Positions 7,500 to 14,544 of a stretch of 24,462 nucleotides of DNA are shown here, piece by piece. Numbering within the stretch: position 1 is the first letter of the stretch; each line of letters starts with the position of its first letter. Source of the stretch: an uncultured bacterium (lineage in GTDB: Bacteria > Bacteroidota > Bacteroidia > Bacteroidales > Muribaculaceae); NCBI GenBank assembly GCA_905214735.1, contig CAJMNI010000037.1, forward strand, positions 1 to 24,462, read 5' to 3'. Below the pieces are notes generated by a model, which saw nothing but the letters and a program-made list of their open reading frames with translations, was not told the origin of the DNA and ran no database searches. A program made the position numbers and the translations under genes.

Positions 7500-8525
7500 T
7501 TATTCCACGATCAGTTTCTTGAAAGGCTCCGACATCCAGATGGTGGAGTCGGCGAGCACGAGCATCGCCGGGAGCCGCAGCGAGTCGCAGAGCTGTCGGG
7601 CGGGGCGTGCGCCGAGCGCCATGCAGGCGGTGGCGAGCGCGTCGGCCTCCATGGCCGAGGGGGCGAGCACCGAGGCGCTGAGCACGTCGGTCTGCGACGG
7701 CCTTCCGGTACGCGCCGAGATGGTGTGGCCGAAGATGCGGCCGTTCTCCTCATGATAGTTGCGGTAGTTGCCCGAGGTGGCGAGTCCCATCCCGGAAAAC
7801 TCGATGATTGCCTCGGCGTCGCCGGCGTCGGGTGCGGCGCCGAGCTCCGGTCTGTCGATCGAGACGCACCATTTCTCGCCCGAGGGGGATTTGCCTTTCG
7901 CCACGATCTCTCCGCCGATCTCCACGAGGTAATCCTTCACGCCGTTGCGCTCGAGCATCTCCGCCACGCAGTCGCAGCCGTATCCCTTGGCGATTGCCGA
8001 GAAGTTGAAGTTGATGCGCCGGTCATCTTTCACGAGCATGTTCCCCCGGAGGGCGGTTTTCGTAATCCCCACAAATTCCATTATCGAGTCGATGCGCAGC
8101 GTGTCGGCGGTGGCTTTGTGCCCCTTTCCGAAACCCCAGGCGGTGATCAGCGGACCGAGTGTCGGGTCGAACGCGCCGCCGCTAATGGCGTTGACGCGGC
8201 GCGCCATCTCGTAGACGCGGATGAAATCGGGGCCGACCGCCGTGGAGTCCTCGCGGTTTACGCGGCTCACGAGCGACTGCTCGTCGAAGACGTTGAGCGC
8301 GTCGCCCACGCGCTGCAGCACTATCATGATTGAGTCTTCGAGCGCCTCGGGGCCGCGGTAGGTGATATGGTAGGTGGTGTTCCAGATCATCCCCTCCGCC
8401 TTCGTGAAACCGGAATCGGTCGAGCCGCCGCCTCCCTTCCCGGTGCAGGCGCTGAGGAAGAGCGAGGCCGTCACGGCAACCGCCGAAAGTATGCTGAAAG
8501 AGTGGAAAAAACGGTAAAATTTCAT
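7500..8525 (-). CDS. apbE: FAD:protein FMN transferase lipoprotein (ApbE)
   Basis: A 341-residue protein. The N-terminus is a lipoprotein signal with lipobox LSAC, Cys27 being the lipidated residue, so it sits in the cell envelope. Family motifs in order: FDPTLGPLI (119-127), FSAIAKGYG (175-183), EIGGEI (202-207), HTISARTGRP (267-276) and ADALATA (294-300), the last forming part of the metal and FAD site. ApbE moves FMN from FAD onto a Thr or Ser of a target protein with Mg2+. A likely target, the FMN-binding protein with an SGAT motif, lies about 3.3 kb away at 2982-4187. ApbE is often encoded beside Nqr or Rnf complexes; none is in this window, so those could be additional substrates elsewhere. 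Transcribed alone from a probable promoter at 8557-8564. Confidence 0.93.
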   Translation of the reverse strand: MKFYRFFHSFSILSAVAVTASLFLSACTGKGGGGSTDSGFTKAEGMIWNTTYHITYRGPEALEDSIMIVLQRVGDALNVFDEQSLVSRVNREDSTAVGPDFIRVYEMARRVNAISGGAFDPTLGPLITAWGFGKGHKATADTLRIDSIMEFVGITKTALRGNMLVKDDRRINFNFSAIAKGYGCDCVAEMLERNGVKDYLVEIGGEIVAKGKSPSGEKWCVSIDRPELGAAPDAGDAEAIIEFSGMGLATSGNYRNYHEENGRIFGHTISARTGRPSQTDVLSASVLAPSAMEADALATACMALGARPARQLCDSLRLPAMLVLADSTIWMSEPFKKLIVE

Positions 8526-8556
8526 TTTTGAGAGCTGAATATTGAAAATTATGCGT

Positions 8557-8564
8557 CAAAATTA
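8557..8564 (-). promoter_or_regulatory. Probable -7 element of apbE
   Basis: Read on the minus strand, TAATTTTG matches TAnnTTTG exactly and lies about 32 bases before the apbE start, giving a short leader. A weaker TTTA at 8586-8589 sits 21 bases upstream at the -33 position. The rest of the divergent gap 8526-8734 is AT-rich and I see no gene or clear promoter for the DJ-1 gene in it. Confidence 0.45.
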
Positions 8565-8734
8565 GGAAAAAAGAATTTAAATTGCTAAATTTACCAAACA
8601 AAATCATTTATCTAATTGTAGAAAGTAATCAACTGTAAAGGATAATCATTCAAATCTCGCTCCTCAAACACACTCCTCTCAGACGCTCTCCTTAATCTTT
8701 AAATTGAAAACCATTAACAATAATCCCAGGCAAC

Positions 8735-9319
8735 ATGAAAGAATCATTCCTATTTTTAGCGGAGGGCTTCGAAGAAGTGGAGGCCCTGACGGCAGTAGAT
8801 GTTTTGCGGCGCGCCGGTATGCCGGTGAAGACGGTGTCGATCACGTCGGCGCTGCAGGTTAAGGGCGCTCACGGCGTGATAGTGAGCGCCGATGTTTTGT
8901 ACGACAACACGATGTTTCGCGACGCCGCATGGCTGATCCTTCCGGGCGGACTTCCCGGAGCGGATAATCTGCACGATTATTCGCCGCTGATCGGACTGCT
9001 GCGCAACCAGCTCGAATCGAAGCGCGGGCGCATCGCCGCCATCTGCGCCGCTCCGGCCGTGGTGCTCGGTGCCGAGGGTATGCTGCGCGGACGCCGCGCC
9101 ACATGCTATCCCGGTTTCGAGTCGAAACTTCTCGGCGCCGAATATGTCGATGCCCCGGTGGTGCGCGACGACAAGTTCGTGCTCGGCAACGGCCCGGCCA
9201 ACGCCCTGCTCTGGGCGCTCACCATCGTCGAGGAGGAACTCGGCCAGGAGAAGGCGGCCAACGTGGCCAACGGAATGCTCGTCTATCCCTCCGAGACAGA
9301 TACGCAATATTTCGGATAA
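8735..9319 (+). CDS. DJ-1/PfpI family protein
   Basis: A 194-residue protein of standard length for the DJ-1/ThiJ/PfpI family. Glu16 in AEGFEEVE matches the conserved acidic residue of DJ-1, and Cys104 in AAICAAPAVVLG is the reactive nucleophile at the elbow. The loop TCYPGFE (123-129) and the C-terminal GNGPANALLWAL segment complete the DJ-1-like pattern. Relatives are reported as glyoxalase III, protein or nucleotide deglycase, or oxidative-stress protective proteins; which applies here cannot be told from sequence. No signal peptide, so cytoplasmic. It lies 83 bases before the YigZ gene on the same strand, probably co-transcribed. Confidence 0.88.
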   Translation: MKESFLFLAEGFEEVEALTAVDVLRRAGMPVKTVSITSALQVKGAHGVIVSADVLYDNTMFRDAAWLILPGGLPGADNLHDYSPLIGLLRNQLESKRGRIAAICAAPAVVLGAEGMLRGRRATCYPGFESKLLGAEYVDAPVVRDDKFVLGNGPANALLWALTIVEEELGQEKAANVANGMLVYPSETDTQYFG

Positions 9320-9402
9320 ACCGAGCGTTAAAAATTCAGATTTTTCACCCGCTGAAGAGGGCTTTCCTCTCGGAAGAGGTTGGGAAATCCCCGGAAAGAA
9401 GA

Positions 9403-9999
9403 ATGGACACATATTATACGCTAAAAGGAACCGGCTCGTCGCAATATAAGGAGAAGATGAGCCGGTTTCTCTCTTTTGCCGAGCCGGCCGGGAGCGCCGA
9501 GGAGGCCCGTGCGGCGGTGAAGCGCTATCAGAACGAATACCACGACGCTCGCCATGTCTGCTGGGCCTATATGATAGGGCCGGAGCGGAAGGAATGGCAG
9601 CTGAGCGACGATGGCGAACCGAGCGGCACGGCGGGTAAGCCGATCCTCGGCCAGATCAACTCGGCCGGGATCACCGGCTGCGTGATCGTGGTGGTGAGAT
9701 ATTTCGGCGGCATAAAGCTCGGCACTTCGGGACTGATCGCGGCCTATCGCGAGGCGGCGCGGCTCGCCATAGAGGATGCCGGGGTGCGCGAGATGCATCA
9801 GATGAAGCGCGTGCGCCTCGAATTCGGCTACGAGACCGGCGACCGCGTGATGCGAGTGCTCAAAGGGGGCGACGTCGACGTCATCGAGAAGCAGTTCGAC
9901 AATATGTGTCATGCCATTGTGGAATATCGCCTCGACCATGCCCCTGAAATAGAGCGGCGTCTGCTCGACGTCGAGGGGTTGCGCCTCGACGAAATATGA
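9403..9999 (+). CDS. YigZ/IMPACT family protein
   Basis: A 198-residue protein, usual length for YigZ. The signature block is clear: HDARHVCWAY (residues about 49-58), then DDGEPSGTAGKPIL, and VRYFGGIKLGTSGL. The N-terminal IMPACT domain is followed by a small C-terminal ferredoxin-like domain. The family is related to eukaryotic IMPACT, a translation-regulation protein; the bacterial role is not established and may involve nucleic-acid or ribosome binding. The open frame extends upstream as far as 9103 inside the DJ-1 gene, but the ATG at 9403 is chosen because the family N-terminus (MDTYYTLKG) begins there and the upstream part is in a shadow frame of the DJ-1 gene. The stop codon region runs straight into a 10-bp tandem repeat. 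Confidence 0.88.
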   Translation: MDTYYTLKGTGSSQYKEKMSRFLSFAEPAGSAEEARAAVKRYQNEYHDARHVCWAYMIGPERKEWQLSDDGEPSGTAGKPILGQINSAGITGCVIVVVRYFGGIKLGTSGLIAAYREAARLAIEDAGVREMHQMKRVRLEFGYETGDRVMRVLKGGDVDVIEKQFDNMCHAIVEYRLDHAPEIERRLLDVEGLRLDEI

Positions 10000-10000
10000 A

Positions 10001-10030
10001 AATCGGCCCGAATCGGCTCCAATCGGCCCG
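10001..10030. repeat. Three tandem 10-bp units directly after yigZ
   Basis: AATCGGCCCG, AATCGGCTCC and AATCGGCCCG follow one another at 10001-10030, beginning right after the stop codon. Units 1 and 3 are identical. No function is apparent; similar short tandem arrays occur in other gaps of this window. Confidence 0.75.
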
Positions 10031-10062
10031 AAGCCTCCCCCGTTTTTGCACTTTCAGAGGGC

Positions 10063-10086
10063 AAAATGCGTATTTTTTAGCATTTT
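10063..10086 (+). terminator. Possible terminator hairpin after yigZ
   Basis: AAAATGC (10063-10069) pairs with GCATTTT (10080-10086) around a T-rich loop. It lies about 65 bases after the yigZ stop. The core AAAATGC/GCATTTT is the same as in the hairpins at 12630-12663 and 23300-23333. Confidence 0.4.
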
Positions 10087-10122
10087 ATCCCCAAACATGC
10101 TCTCTAATTGAAAAAAAATTGC

Positions 10123-10130
10123 GATATTTG
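10123..10130 (+). promoter_or_regulatory. Possible -7 element for HU
   Basis: GATATTTG followed by C matches seven of eight positions of TAnnTTTG and is flanked by an A-tract. No TTTG is at the ideal -33 distance; the nearest TTG (10108-10110) is too close. If used, transcription would start near 10137 and give a roughly 180-base leader before the HU start. Confidence 0.3.
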
Positions 10131-10136
10131 CATCGC

Positions 10137-10319
10137 CAAAATTGGGGAAGCCTCGGAAAAAGTCGCCTTCTCCGGTTTTAACGTGTTGGCCAAGTGGCAG
10201 ATGGAGCCGGATTCCGGCGCCGTCAAAGAGGCGGCAAGCCTCGCCGCAGGCTGCAGGGCAGACATATCCTTGGTTTAGACTAACGACTTTAAAAAAATAT
10301 CAAAGATAAACTAACAGCA
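10137..10319 (+). other. Structured leader region upstream of HU
   Basis: This stretch has no credible gene but is rich in GC stems. GCCGG/CCGGC (10206-10218) is a 5-bp stem with a 3-base loop. Next, GAGGC (10228-10232) can pair with GCCTC (10238-10242), or alternatively GCGGC (10231-10235) can pair with GCCGC (10243-10247); these two stems overlap and exclude each other. An AT-rich segment then leads to the HU start. It could be a regulatory leader or a small RNA. Confidence 0.35.
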
Positions 10320-10592
10320 ATGACTAAAGCAGATATCGTAAACGAGATTTCGCGCAGCACAGGCATCGAGAAAAGTGCAGTGCTCGCCACCGTCGAGAAG
10401 TTCATGGATGTAGTTAAGGAATCCATGGCCGGCGGCCACAATGTCTATCTTCGCGGCTTCGGCAGCTTTGTCGTAAAGACGAGAAAGGAAAAGACGGCCC
10501 GCAACATCTCCCGCAACACGGCCATCAAGATCCCGGCTCACAAGGTGCCGACTTTCAAACCCTCGAAAGTATTTCTTGAGGAAGTGAAGTAA
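10320..10592 (+). CDS. HU family DNA-binding protein
   Basis: A 90-residue protein, the standard HU length. The N-terminal helices (MTKADIVNEISRSTGIEKSA) form the dimer base, and RGFGSFVVKTRKEKTARNIS (about 45-64) gives the GFGxF signature and the start of the DNA-gripping beta arm. The arm carries a Pro in AIKIPAHKVPTF, at the place where HU and IHF proteins intercalate into DNA. It works as a dimer that bends and compacts DNA. It is followed after 74 bases by the 29-residue basic protein and then RNase G/E. A 12-bp palindrome TTAGTTAACTAA (10641-10652) lies in the gap after it. Confidence 0.95.
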   Translation: MTKADIVNEISRSTGIEKSAVLATVEKFMDVVKESMAGGHNVYLRGFGSFVVKTRKEKTARNISRNTAIKIPAHKVPTFKPSKVFLEEVK

Positions 10593-10666
10593 GATATTTC
10601 CTGAAGGGAAAATCTTGCCTCGCGGCTTCATAAACTTATATTAGTTAACTAAAAACATAATAAATT

Positions 10667-10756
10667 ATGCCCAGCGGAAAGAAGAGAAAAGGCCACAAGA
10701 TGGCCACTCACAAGCGCAAAAAAAGACTGAGAAAGAATCGTCATAAGAAGAAATAA
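10667..10756 (+). CDS. 29-residue basic COX24/AURKAIP1-type small protein
   Basis: A tiny reading frame encoding 29 residues that begins MPSGKKRKGHKMATHK and ends RLRKNRHKKK. This matches the COX24/AURKAIP1 domain (DUF1713) small proteins annotated throughout Bacteroidetes; the mitochondrial counterparts are mS38-type proteins of the mitoribosome small subunit. More than half of the residues are Lys, Arg or His, as expected for a protein that sits in rRNA grooves. Its ribosomal role in bacteria is inference from that homology. It lies between HU and RNase G/E, 74 bases after the HU stop, and is easily missed by gene callers because of its length. No alternative start is available upstream in frame within the gap that improves the match. 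Confidence 0.85.
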   Translation: MPSGKKRKGHKMATHKRKKRLRKNRHKKK

Positions 10757-10766
10757 GGCAGACTCG

Positions 10767-10900
10767 CCGGGGCAACGCCCGGAGAGGAAAGCCAATGCGC
10801 GAAAGAAACACCGTTCCGGCCCCACGCGATTGCGCGTGGGCCCCGGATTAGGTGTCGTAAACTGAGAACAAGCAAAGCCTCCCGGCGCCCGTCGCCGAGG
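10767..10900 (+). promoter_or_regulatory. Three-hairpin leader before RNase G/E
   Basis: The 179-base gap contains three GC-rich hairpins in a row: CCGGG/CCCGG (10767-10782), CCCACGCG/CGCGTGGG with an ATTG loop (10821-10840), and CGGCG/CGCCG (10883-10897) extended by CCT/AGG to 10878-10900. None is followed by a T-run, so they are not obvious terminators. RNase E of Enterobacteria controls its own mRNA through its leader; a comparable feedback here is only a hypothesis. Confidence 0.45.
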
Positions 10901-10935
10901 ACCGCAGTTTGTTCTTTATTGTTAACATAAGAGAC

Positions 10936-12564
10936 ATGAAAAGCGAATTAGTAGTAGACGTCAACCAGGAGGAAGTGTCGATAGCGCTCCTTGAAGACTC
11001 GAGGCTTGTGTCACTGCAGAAAGAGAGCCGCAACATCGCCTACGCGGTGGGAGACCTCTATCTGGCCAAGGTGAAGAAGATCATGCCGGGTCTCAACGCC
11101 GCCTTCCTCGATGTTGGTTATGAAAAAGACGCTTTTCTTCATTATCTCGATCTCGGCCCGCAGTTCAGCACCTACTGCCGCTATCTCGAAGAGGCGCAGA
11201 AAGACAAGCGCCGCGTGCCGGCGATCTCGAAACTCAAGTCCGAGCCCGACATCCCCAAGCAGGGCACGATCCAGAACGTGGTGCAGCCCGGGCAGCTTCT
11301 GCTCGTGCAGATAGCCAAGGAGCCCATCTCGTCGAAAGGACCGCGACTCACCACCGAAATCTCCTTCACCGGCCGCTTTATGGTGCTCATGCCCTTCGGC
11401 GACCGCATCTCGGTGTCGCAGAAAATCAAAAGCACCGAGGAGAAGATTCGCCTGCGCCAGCTCATCAGCAGCATCAAGCCGAAAGGTTTCAGCGTGATCG
11501 TGCGCACCTCGGCCGAAAACAAGCGCGTGGCCGAGCTCAACCATGAACTTCGCACCCTCGTGGGCTGCTGGGAGGAGTCGATCGCCAAAATGCAGCGCTC
11601 AAAGGCTCCGGCCCTCATCTATGAGGAGGATTCCCGAACGGTCAGCGTGATCCGCGACATGTTCTCCCCCAACTTCGAGAACATCTACGTCAACGAGGCG
11701 GAGACCTTCACGCAGATTCAGAACTACGTTTCCCTCATCGCTCCCGAAAACAAGGATATCGTAAAGCTTTATGCCAAGGATGTTCCTATTTTCGACAATT
11801 TCAACATCACCCGCCAGATAAAGAGCAGTTTCGGCAAGACCGTCTCCTTTAAAAGCGGGGCTTATCTGATCATCGAGAGCACGGAGGCCCTCCATGTGAT
11901 CGATGTCAACTCGGGAAACCGCAGCAAAGCGAGCGCCGACCAGGAGTCGAACGCGCTCGACGTCAACCTGAAGGCCGCCGACGAGATAGCGCGCCAGCTG
12001 CGCCTCCGCGATATGGGAGGCATCATCGTGGTCGACTTCATCGACATGAGCAAGGCGGAGCATCGCCAGCAGCTTTACGACCACATGCGCGTGGTCATGG
12101 CCAACGACCGCGCCCGCCACAACATCCTCCCCCTCTCCAAGTTCGGCCTCATGCAGATCACGCGCCAGAGGGTGCGTCCTGCCCTCGACATCACCACGAG
12201 CGAGACCTGCCCCTCATGCTTCGGCAAAGGGGAAGTGCAGGCTTCGATCCTCTTCACCGACAAACTCGAGGAGAAGATCGAATATCTTGTGGAGCATCTC
12301 AAGGTCAAGAAATTCACGATGTATATCCACCCCTATGTCGAGGCCTACGTCAAGAAGGGCGTTTTCTCCCTCTTCGGAAAATGGAAGAGGAAATATGGCC
12401 GGAGCTTCAAGGTGATCGCCGACGAGTCGCTTGCCTTGCTGCAATACCGGGTCGTCGACCCCGACGGCAAGGAGATCGACCTCAAGGAGGAGAGCGACAT
12501 CAGCTCGAGCCAGAGCAAGAACCGCGCGAAAGTAAAGACCCGCAACGCCCAGGAAGAATCCTGA
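10936..12564 (+). CDS. rng: Ribonuclease G/E family endoribonuclease
   Basis: A 542-residue protein, close to RNase G in length and lacking the long C-terminal scaffold of RNase E. An S1-type RNA-binding domain occupies about 35-135. Catalytic metal-binding residues are visible as Asp323 in VIDVNSG and Asp367 in VVDFIDM, flanking the highly conserved AADEIARQLRLRD. The zinc-link motif TCPSCFGKG gives Cys425 and Cys428, which in RNase E join subunits into dimers. The enzyme cuts single-stranded RNA in rRNA maturation and mRNA decay. The open frame extends 27 bases further up to an ATG at 10909, but the ATG at 10936 matches the usual start (MKSELVVDVN). The C-terminus is rich in charged residues and Ser. 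Its transcript ends at a 34-bp palindrome. Confidence 0.93.
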   Translation: MKSELVVDVNQEEVSIALLEDSRLVSLQKESRNIAYAVGDLYLAKVKKIMPGLNAAFLDVGYEKDAFLHYLDLGPQFSTYCRYLEEAQKDKRRVPAISKLKSEPDIPKQGTIQNVVQPGQLLLVQIAKEPISSKGPRLTTEISFTGRFMVLMPFGDRISVSQKIKSTEEKIRLRQLISSIKPKGFSVIVRTSAENKRVAELNHELRTLVGCWEESIAKMQRSKAPALIYEEDSRTVSVIRDMFSPNFENIYVNEAETFTQIQNYVSLIAPENKDIVKLYAKDVPIFDNFNITRQIKSSFGKTVSFKSGAYLIIESTEALHVIDVNSGNRSKASADQESNALDVNLKAADEIARQLRLRDMGGIIVVDFIDMSKAEHRQQLYDHMRVVMANDRARHNILPLSKFGLMQITRQRVRPALDITTSETCPSCFGKGEVQASILFTDKLEEKIEYLVEHLKVKKFTMYIHPYVEAYVKKGVFSLFGKWKRKYGRSFKVIADESLALLQYRVVDPDGKEIDLKEESDISSSQSKNRAKVKTRNAQEES

Positions 12565-12610
12565 AAGCGCGAGGCCGAGCCAAAGCGCAATGAAAGCGCG
12601 GAAAGCGCAA
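12562..12610. repeat. Four AAAGCGC motifs after rng
   Basis: The heptamer AAAGCGC recurs four times between the rng stop codon and the terminator (near 12565, 12581, 12591 and 12601), in slightly different contexts with GA or AA in front. This looks like a short decayed tandem array. Confidence 0.45.
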
Positions 12611-12629
12611 GAGAATGAAGAAAAGCCAA

Positions 12630-12668
12630 GGGCGCGATAAAATGCCGGCATTTTATCGCGCCCGTTTT
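12630..12668 (+). terminator. 34-bp perfect palindrome terminator between rng and folC
   Basis: Bases 12630-12646 (GGGCGCGATAAAATGCC) are fully complementary to 12647-12663, a 17-bp stem with no unpaired loop in the duplex form, followed by GTTTTTA on the + strand. On the minus strand the hairpin is followed by TTGGCTTTT. It separates the convergent rng and folC transcripts and likely works in both directions. Confidence 0.85.
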
Positions 12669-12683
12669 TAGTTTCGGCCAATT

Positions 12684-13946
12684 TCATTGGCCGCCCCCGG
12701 CCGCCAGAAAATCGGCCACGACAAAGGTCGAGCCGCCGATATAGATGATATCCCCGGCGCCGGCTTCGGCGCGGGCGGCAGCGTAAGCCTTCGCCACCGT
12801 CGGCAGGGCGCGGGCATACAGCCCGAGCGCCTCGCATTTCTCTAACAGGGCTTCCGCCTTCATCGCCCTCGGTATCTGGGCGTTGCTGACATAATAGATC
12901 GCATCTTTCGGAAACATCGGCAGGATATGGTCGACATCCTTGTCGGCCACGAAACCGATCACCATCCTCAGCCGCCCGCCCGGGCGCTCCGCCATCAGCG
13001 AGGCGAGCTGACCCATGTTGTAGCGCAGGCCGGCCTCGTTGTGGCCGGTGTCGCAGATGGTGAGGGGCGATTTCTCCACTATCGTCCAGCGCCCGCGGAG
13101 ATGCGTGTTGGCTATCACGTTGCGGAAACCGGCCGCCACCGCCTCGTCGGAAATCTCGACGCCGGCGCGGCGCAATTCATCCACGGCCACTCGCGCCGTG
13201 TTGACGTTCTTCTTCTGGTAACTACCCGCCAAGGGGCACTGCAGCGCCTCGTTGGCCGCCTCGTCGACCTCGGCGAAAGCCTCGCGCAGGGTGGTCCCCA
13301 CCTCGCGGGCACGGCGGCGGAACACTTCCGCAACCTCCCCCTCGGCCTCGCCGATCACAGCGGGAATCCCGCTCTTGATGATCCCCGCCTTCTCCGCGGC
13401 GATCTTCGGCAGGGTGTCGCCGAGAAACTGCGTGTGGTCCCAAGAGATGTTGGTCACCACGCTCAGCAGCGGCTCGAGGATGTTGGTGGAGTCGAGGCGT
13501 CCGCCCATGCCGACCTCTATCACCGCGTAGTCAACGTTTTCAGCGGCAAACCAGTCGAAAGCCATCATCATCGTCAGTTCGAAGAAGGATGGTTTGTCGC
13601 CGGTGTAGCCACCTTTTTGCCAGCGCTCCACAAAGTCGATCACCTTGCTCTCGGGGATCATCTCGCCGTTGATGCGCATGCGTTCGCGGAAGTCAACGAG
13701 ATGGGGGGAGGTGTAGAGTCCGGTCTTGTAGCCCTGGCTCTGGAGCACGGAGGCGATCAGATGCGACACCGACCCCTTGCCGTTGGTGCCGGCCACATGC
13801 ACGGCCCGTAGCCGCCGCTGGGGGTTGCCGAAATATTCTGCCAGGGCGTAGCTGCGCTCGAGGCCCGGTTTGTAGGCCGCGGCCCCCACGCGCGAGAACA
13901 TCGGGAGCTGGGCGAAAAGAAAGTCTAATGATTCTTTATAATCCAT
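12684..13946 (-). CDS. folC: Folylpolyglutamate synthase / dihydrofolate synthase
   Basis: A 420-residue protein of the Mur ligase superfamily. The ATP-binding P-loop GTNGKGS is at 53-59; TSPHLVDFRERM and the GMGGRLDSTN segment bind nucleotide and metal; AAEKAGIIK holds the Lys that is carbamylated in relatives; HTQFLG is the family's His motif; and CDTGHNEAGL is the C-terminal domain signature. It adds glutamates to folates and may also make dihydrofolate from dihydropteroate. It is the last gene of a minus-strand operon; its start codon overlaps the end of the second CHR gene by 11 bases, which implies translational coupling. The pairing of a folate enzyme with cytochrome bd and CHR transporters is unusual and is probably just shared transcription. 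Confidence 0.93.
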   Translation of the reverse strand: MDYKESLDFLFAQLPMFSRVGAAAYKPGLERSYALAEYFGNPQRRLRAVHVAGTNGKGSVSHLIASVLQSQGYKTGLYTSPHLVDFRERMRINGEMIPESKVIDFVERWQKGGYTGDKPSFFELTMMMAFDWFAAENVDYAVIEVGMGGRLDSTNILEPLLSVVTNISWDHTQFLGDTLPKIAAEKAGIIKSGIPAVIGEAEGEVAEVFRRRAREVGTTLREAFAEVDEAANEALQCPLAGSYQKKNVNTARVAVDELRRAGVEISDEAVAAGFRNVIANTHLRGRWTIVEKSPLTICDTGHNEAGLRYNMGQLASLMAERPGGRLRMVIGFVADKDVDHILPMFPKDAIYYVSNAQIPRAMKAEALLEKCEALGLYARALPTVAKAYAAARAEAGAGDIIYIGGSTFVVADFLAAGGGQ

Positions 13947-14544
13947 AGATGAGATAGCCGGAGATTCCGGCCAGAATTATCGTCAGAATAGGGTGTATCC
14001 TCACCTTTTTTTTGCCGATCGGTATCGGGAAATATGCCAACAGGAAGGTTACGACGCAGATGGTGACGTTGGTCCATAGCTGCCAGTCGATGCCGTTGGG
14101 GTTGAAGTTGGCGGCGTTCATGAGCATGATGGCCGCCGAGGCGATCAGGCCGACCACCACCGGACGGAGTCCGGAGAAGATCGCCTTGATGGCGCCGCTT
14201 TCATGGTGACGGCGTATGAAATGCGAGGCGTAGAGCACGAGGAAGAAGCTCGGCACGGTCACGGCCAGAGTGGCGAGCACCGAACCGAGTATGCCCCAGC
14301 CGATCCCCTGCAGTGCGGGGTCGACGGCGCCCGGGGCCACGAAACCGATATAGGTGGCGGAGTTGATGCCGATAGGGCCGGGGGTCATCTGCGAGATGGC
14401 CACAATGTCGGTGAACATTGTCTCCGAGATCCAGCCTGGATCGACCACCGAATGCTCCACGAGCGAGAGCATCGCGTAGCCGCCGCCGAAGCCGAAGATG
14501 CCGATCTTCAGATAGGCCCAGATAAGTTTCAGGTAAATGCTCAT
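13936..14544 (-). CDS. CHR-family (chromate-type) transporter, second subunit
   Basis: A 202-residue membrane protein, half the length of a full ChrA. The start GIFGFGGGYAM and the TPGPIGINSATYIGF block (54-68) are CHR signatures, and about six hydrophobic segments follow. Bacteroidetes often carry short CHR proteins as adjacent pairs that together equal one long ChrA; this is the second of such a pair. ChrA exports chromate in proteobacteria; in anaerobes the natural substrate is unproven and the annotation should not be read as chromate resistance. Its ATG overlaps the stop of the first CHR gene (ATGA) and its end overlaps folC by 11 bases, so the three are translationally coupled. Confidence 0.85.
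   Translation of the reverse strand: MSIYLKLIWAYLKIGIFGFGGGYAMLSLVEHSVVDPGWISETMFTDIVAISQMTPGPIGINSATYIGFVAPGAVDPALQGIGWGILGSVLATLAVTVPSFFLVLYASHFIRRHHESGAIKAIFSGLRPVVVGLIASAAIMLMNAANFNPNGIDWQLWTNVTICVVTFLLAYFPIPIGKKKVRIHPILTIILAGISGYLIYGL

Noticed and set aside
9103..9402. Longer N-terminus for the YigZ protein
   Set aside because: This part is a shadow frame of the DJ-1 gene, Arg-rich and unlike any YigZ N-terminus.
9996..10181. 61-residue open frame overlapping the yigZ stop
   Set aside because: Composed of the 10-bp tandem repeat and AT-rich gap sequence; no recognisable pattern.
10909..10935. Nine-residue upstream extension of RNase G/E
   Set aside because: The ATG at 10936 gives the usual family N-terminus and the extension lies in the leader.
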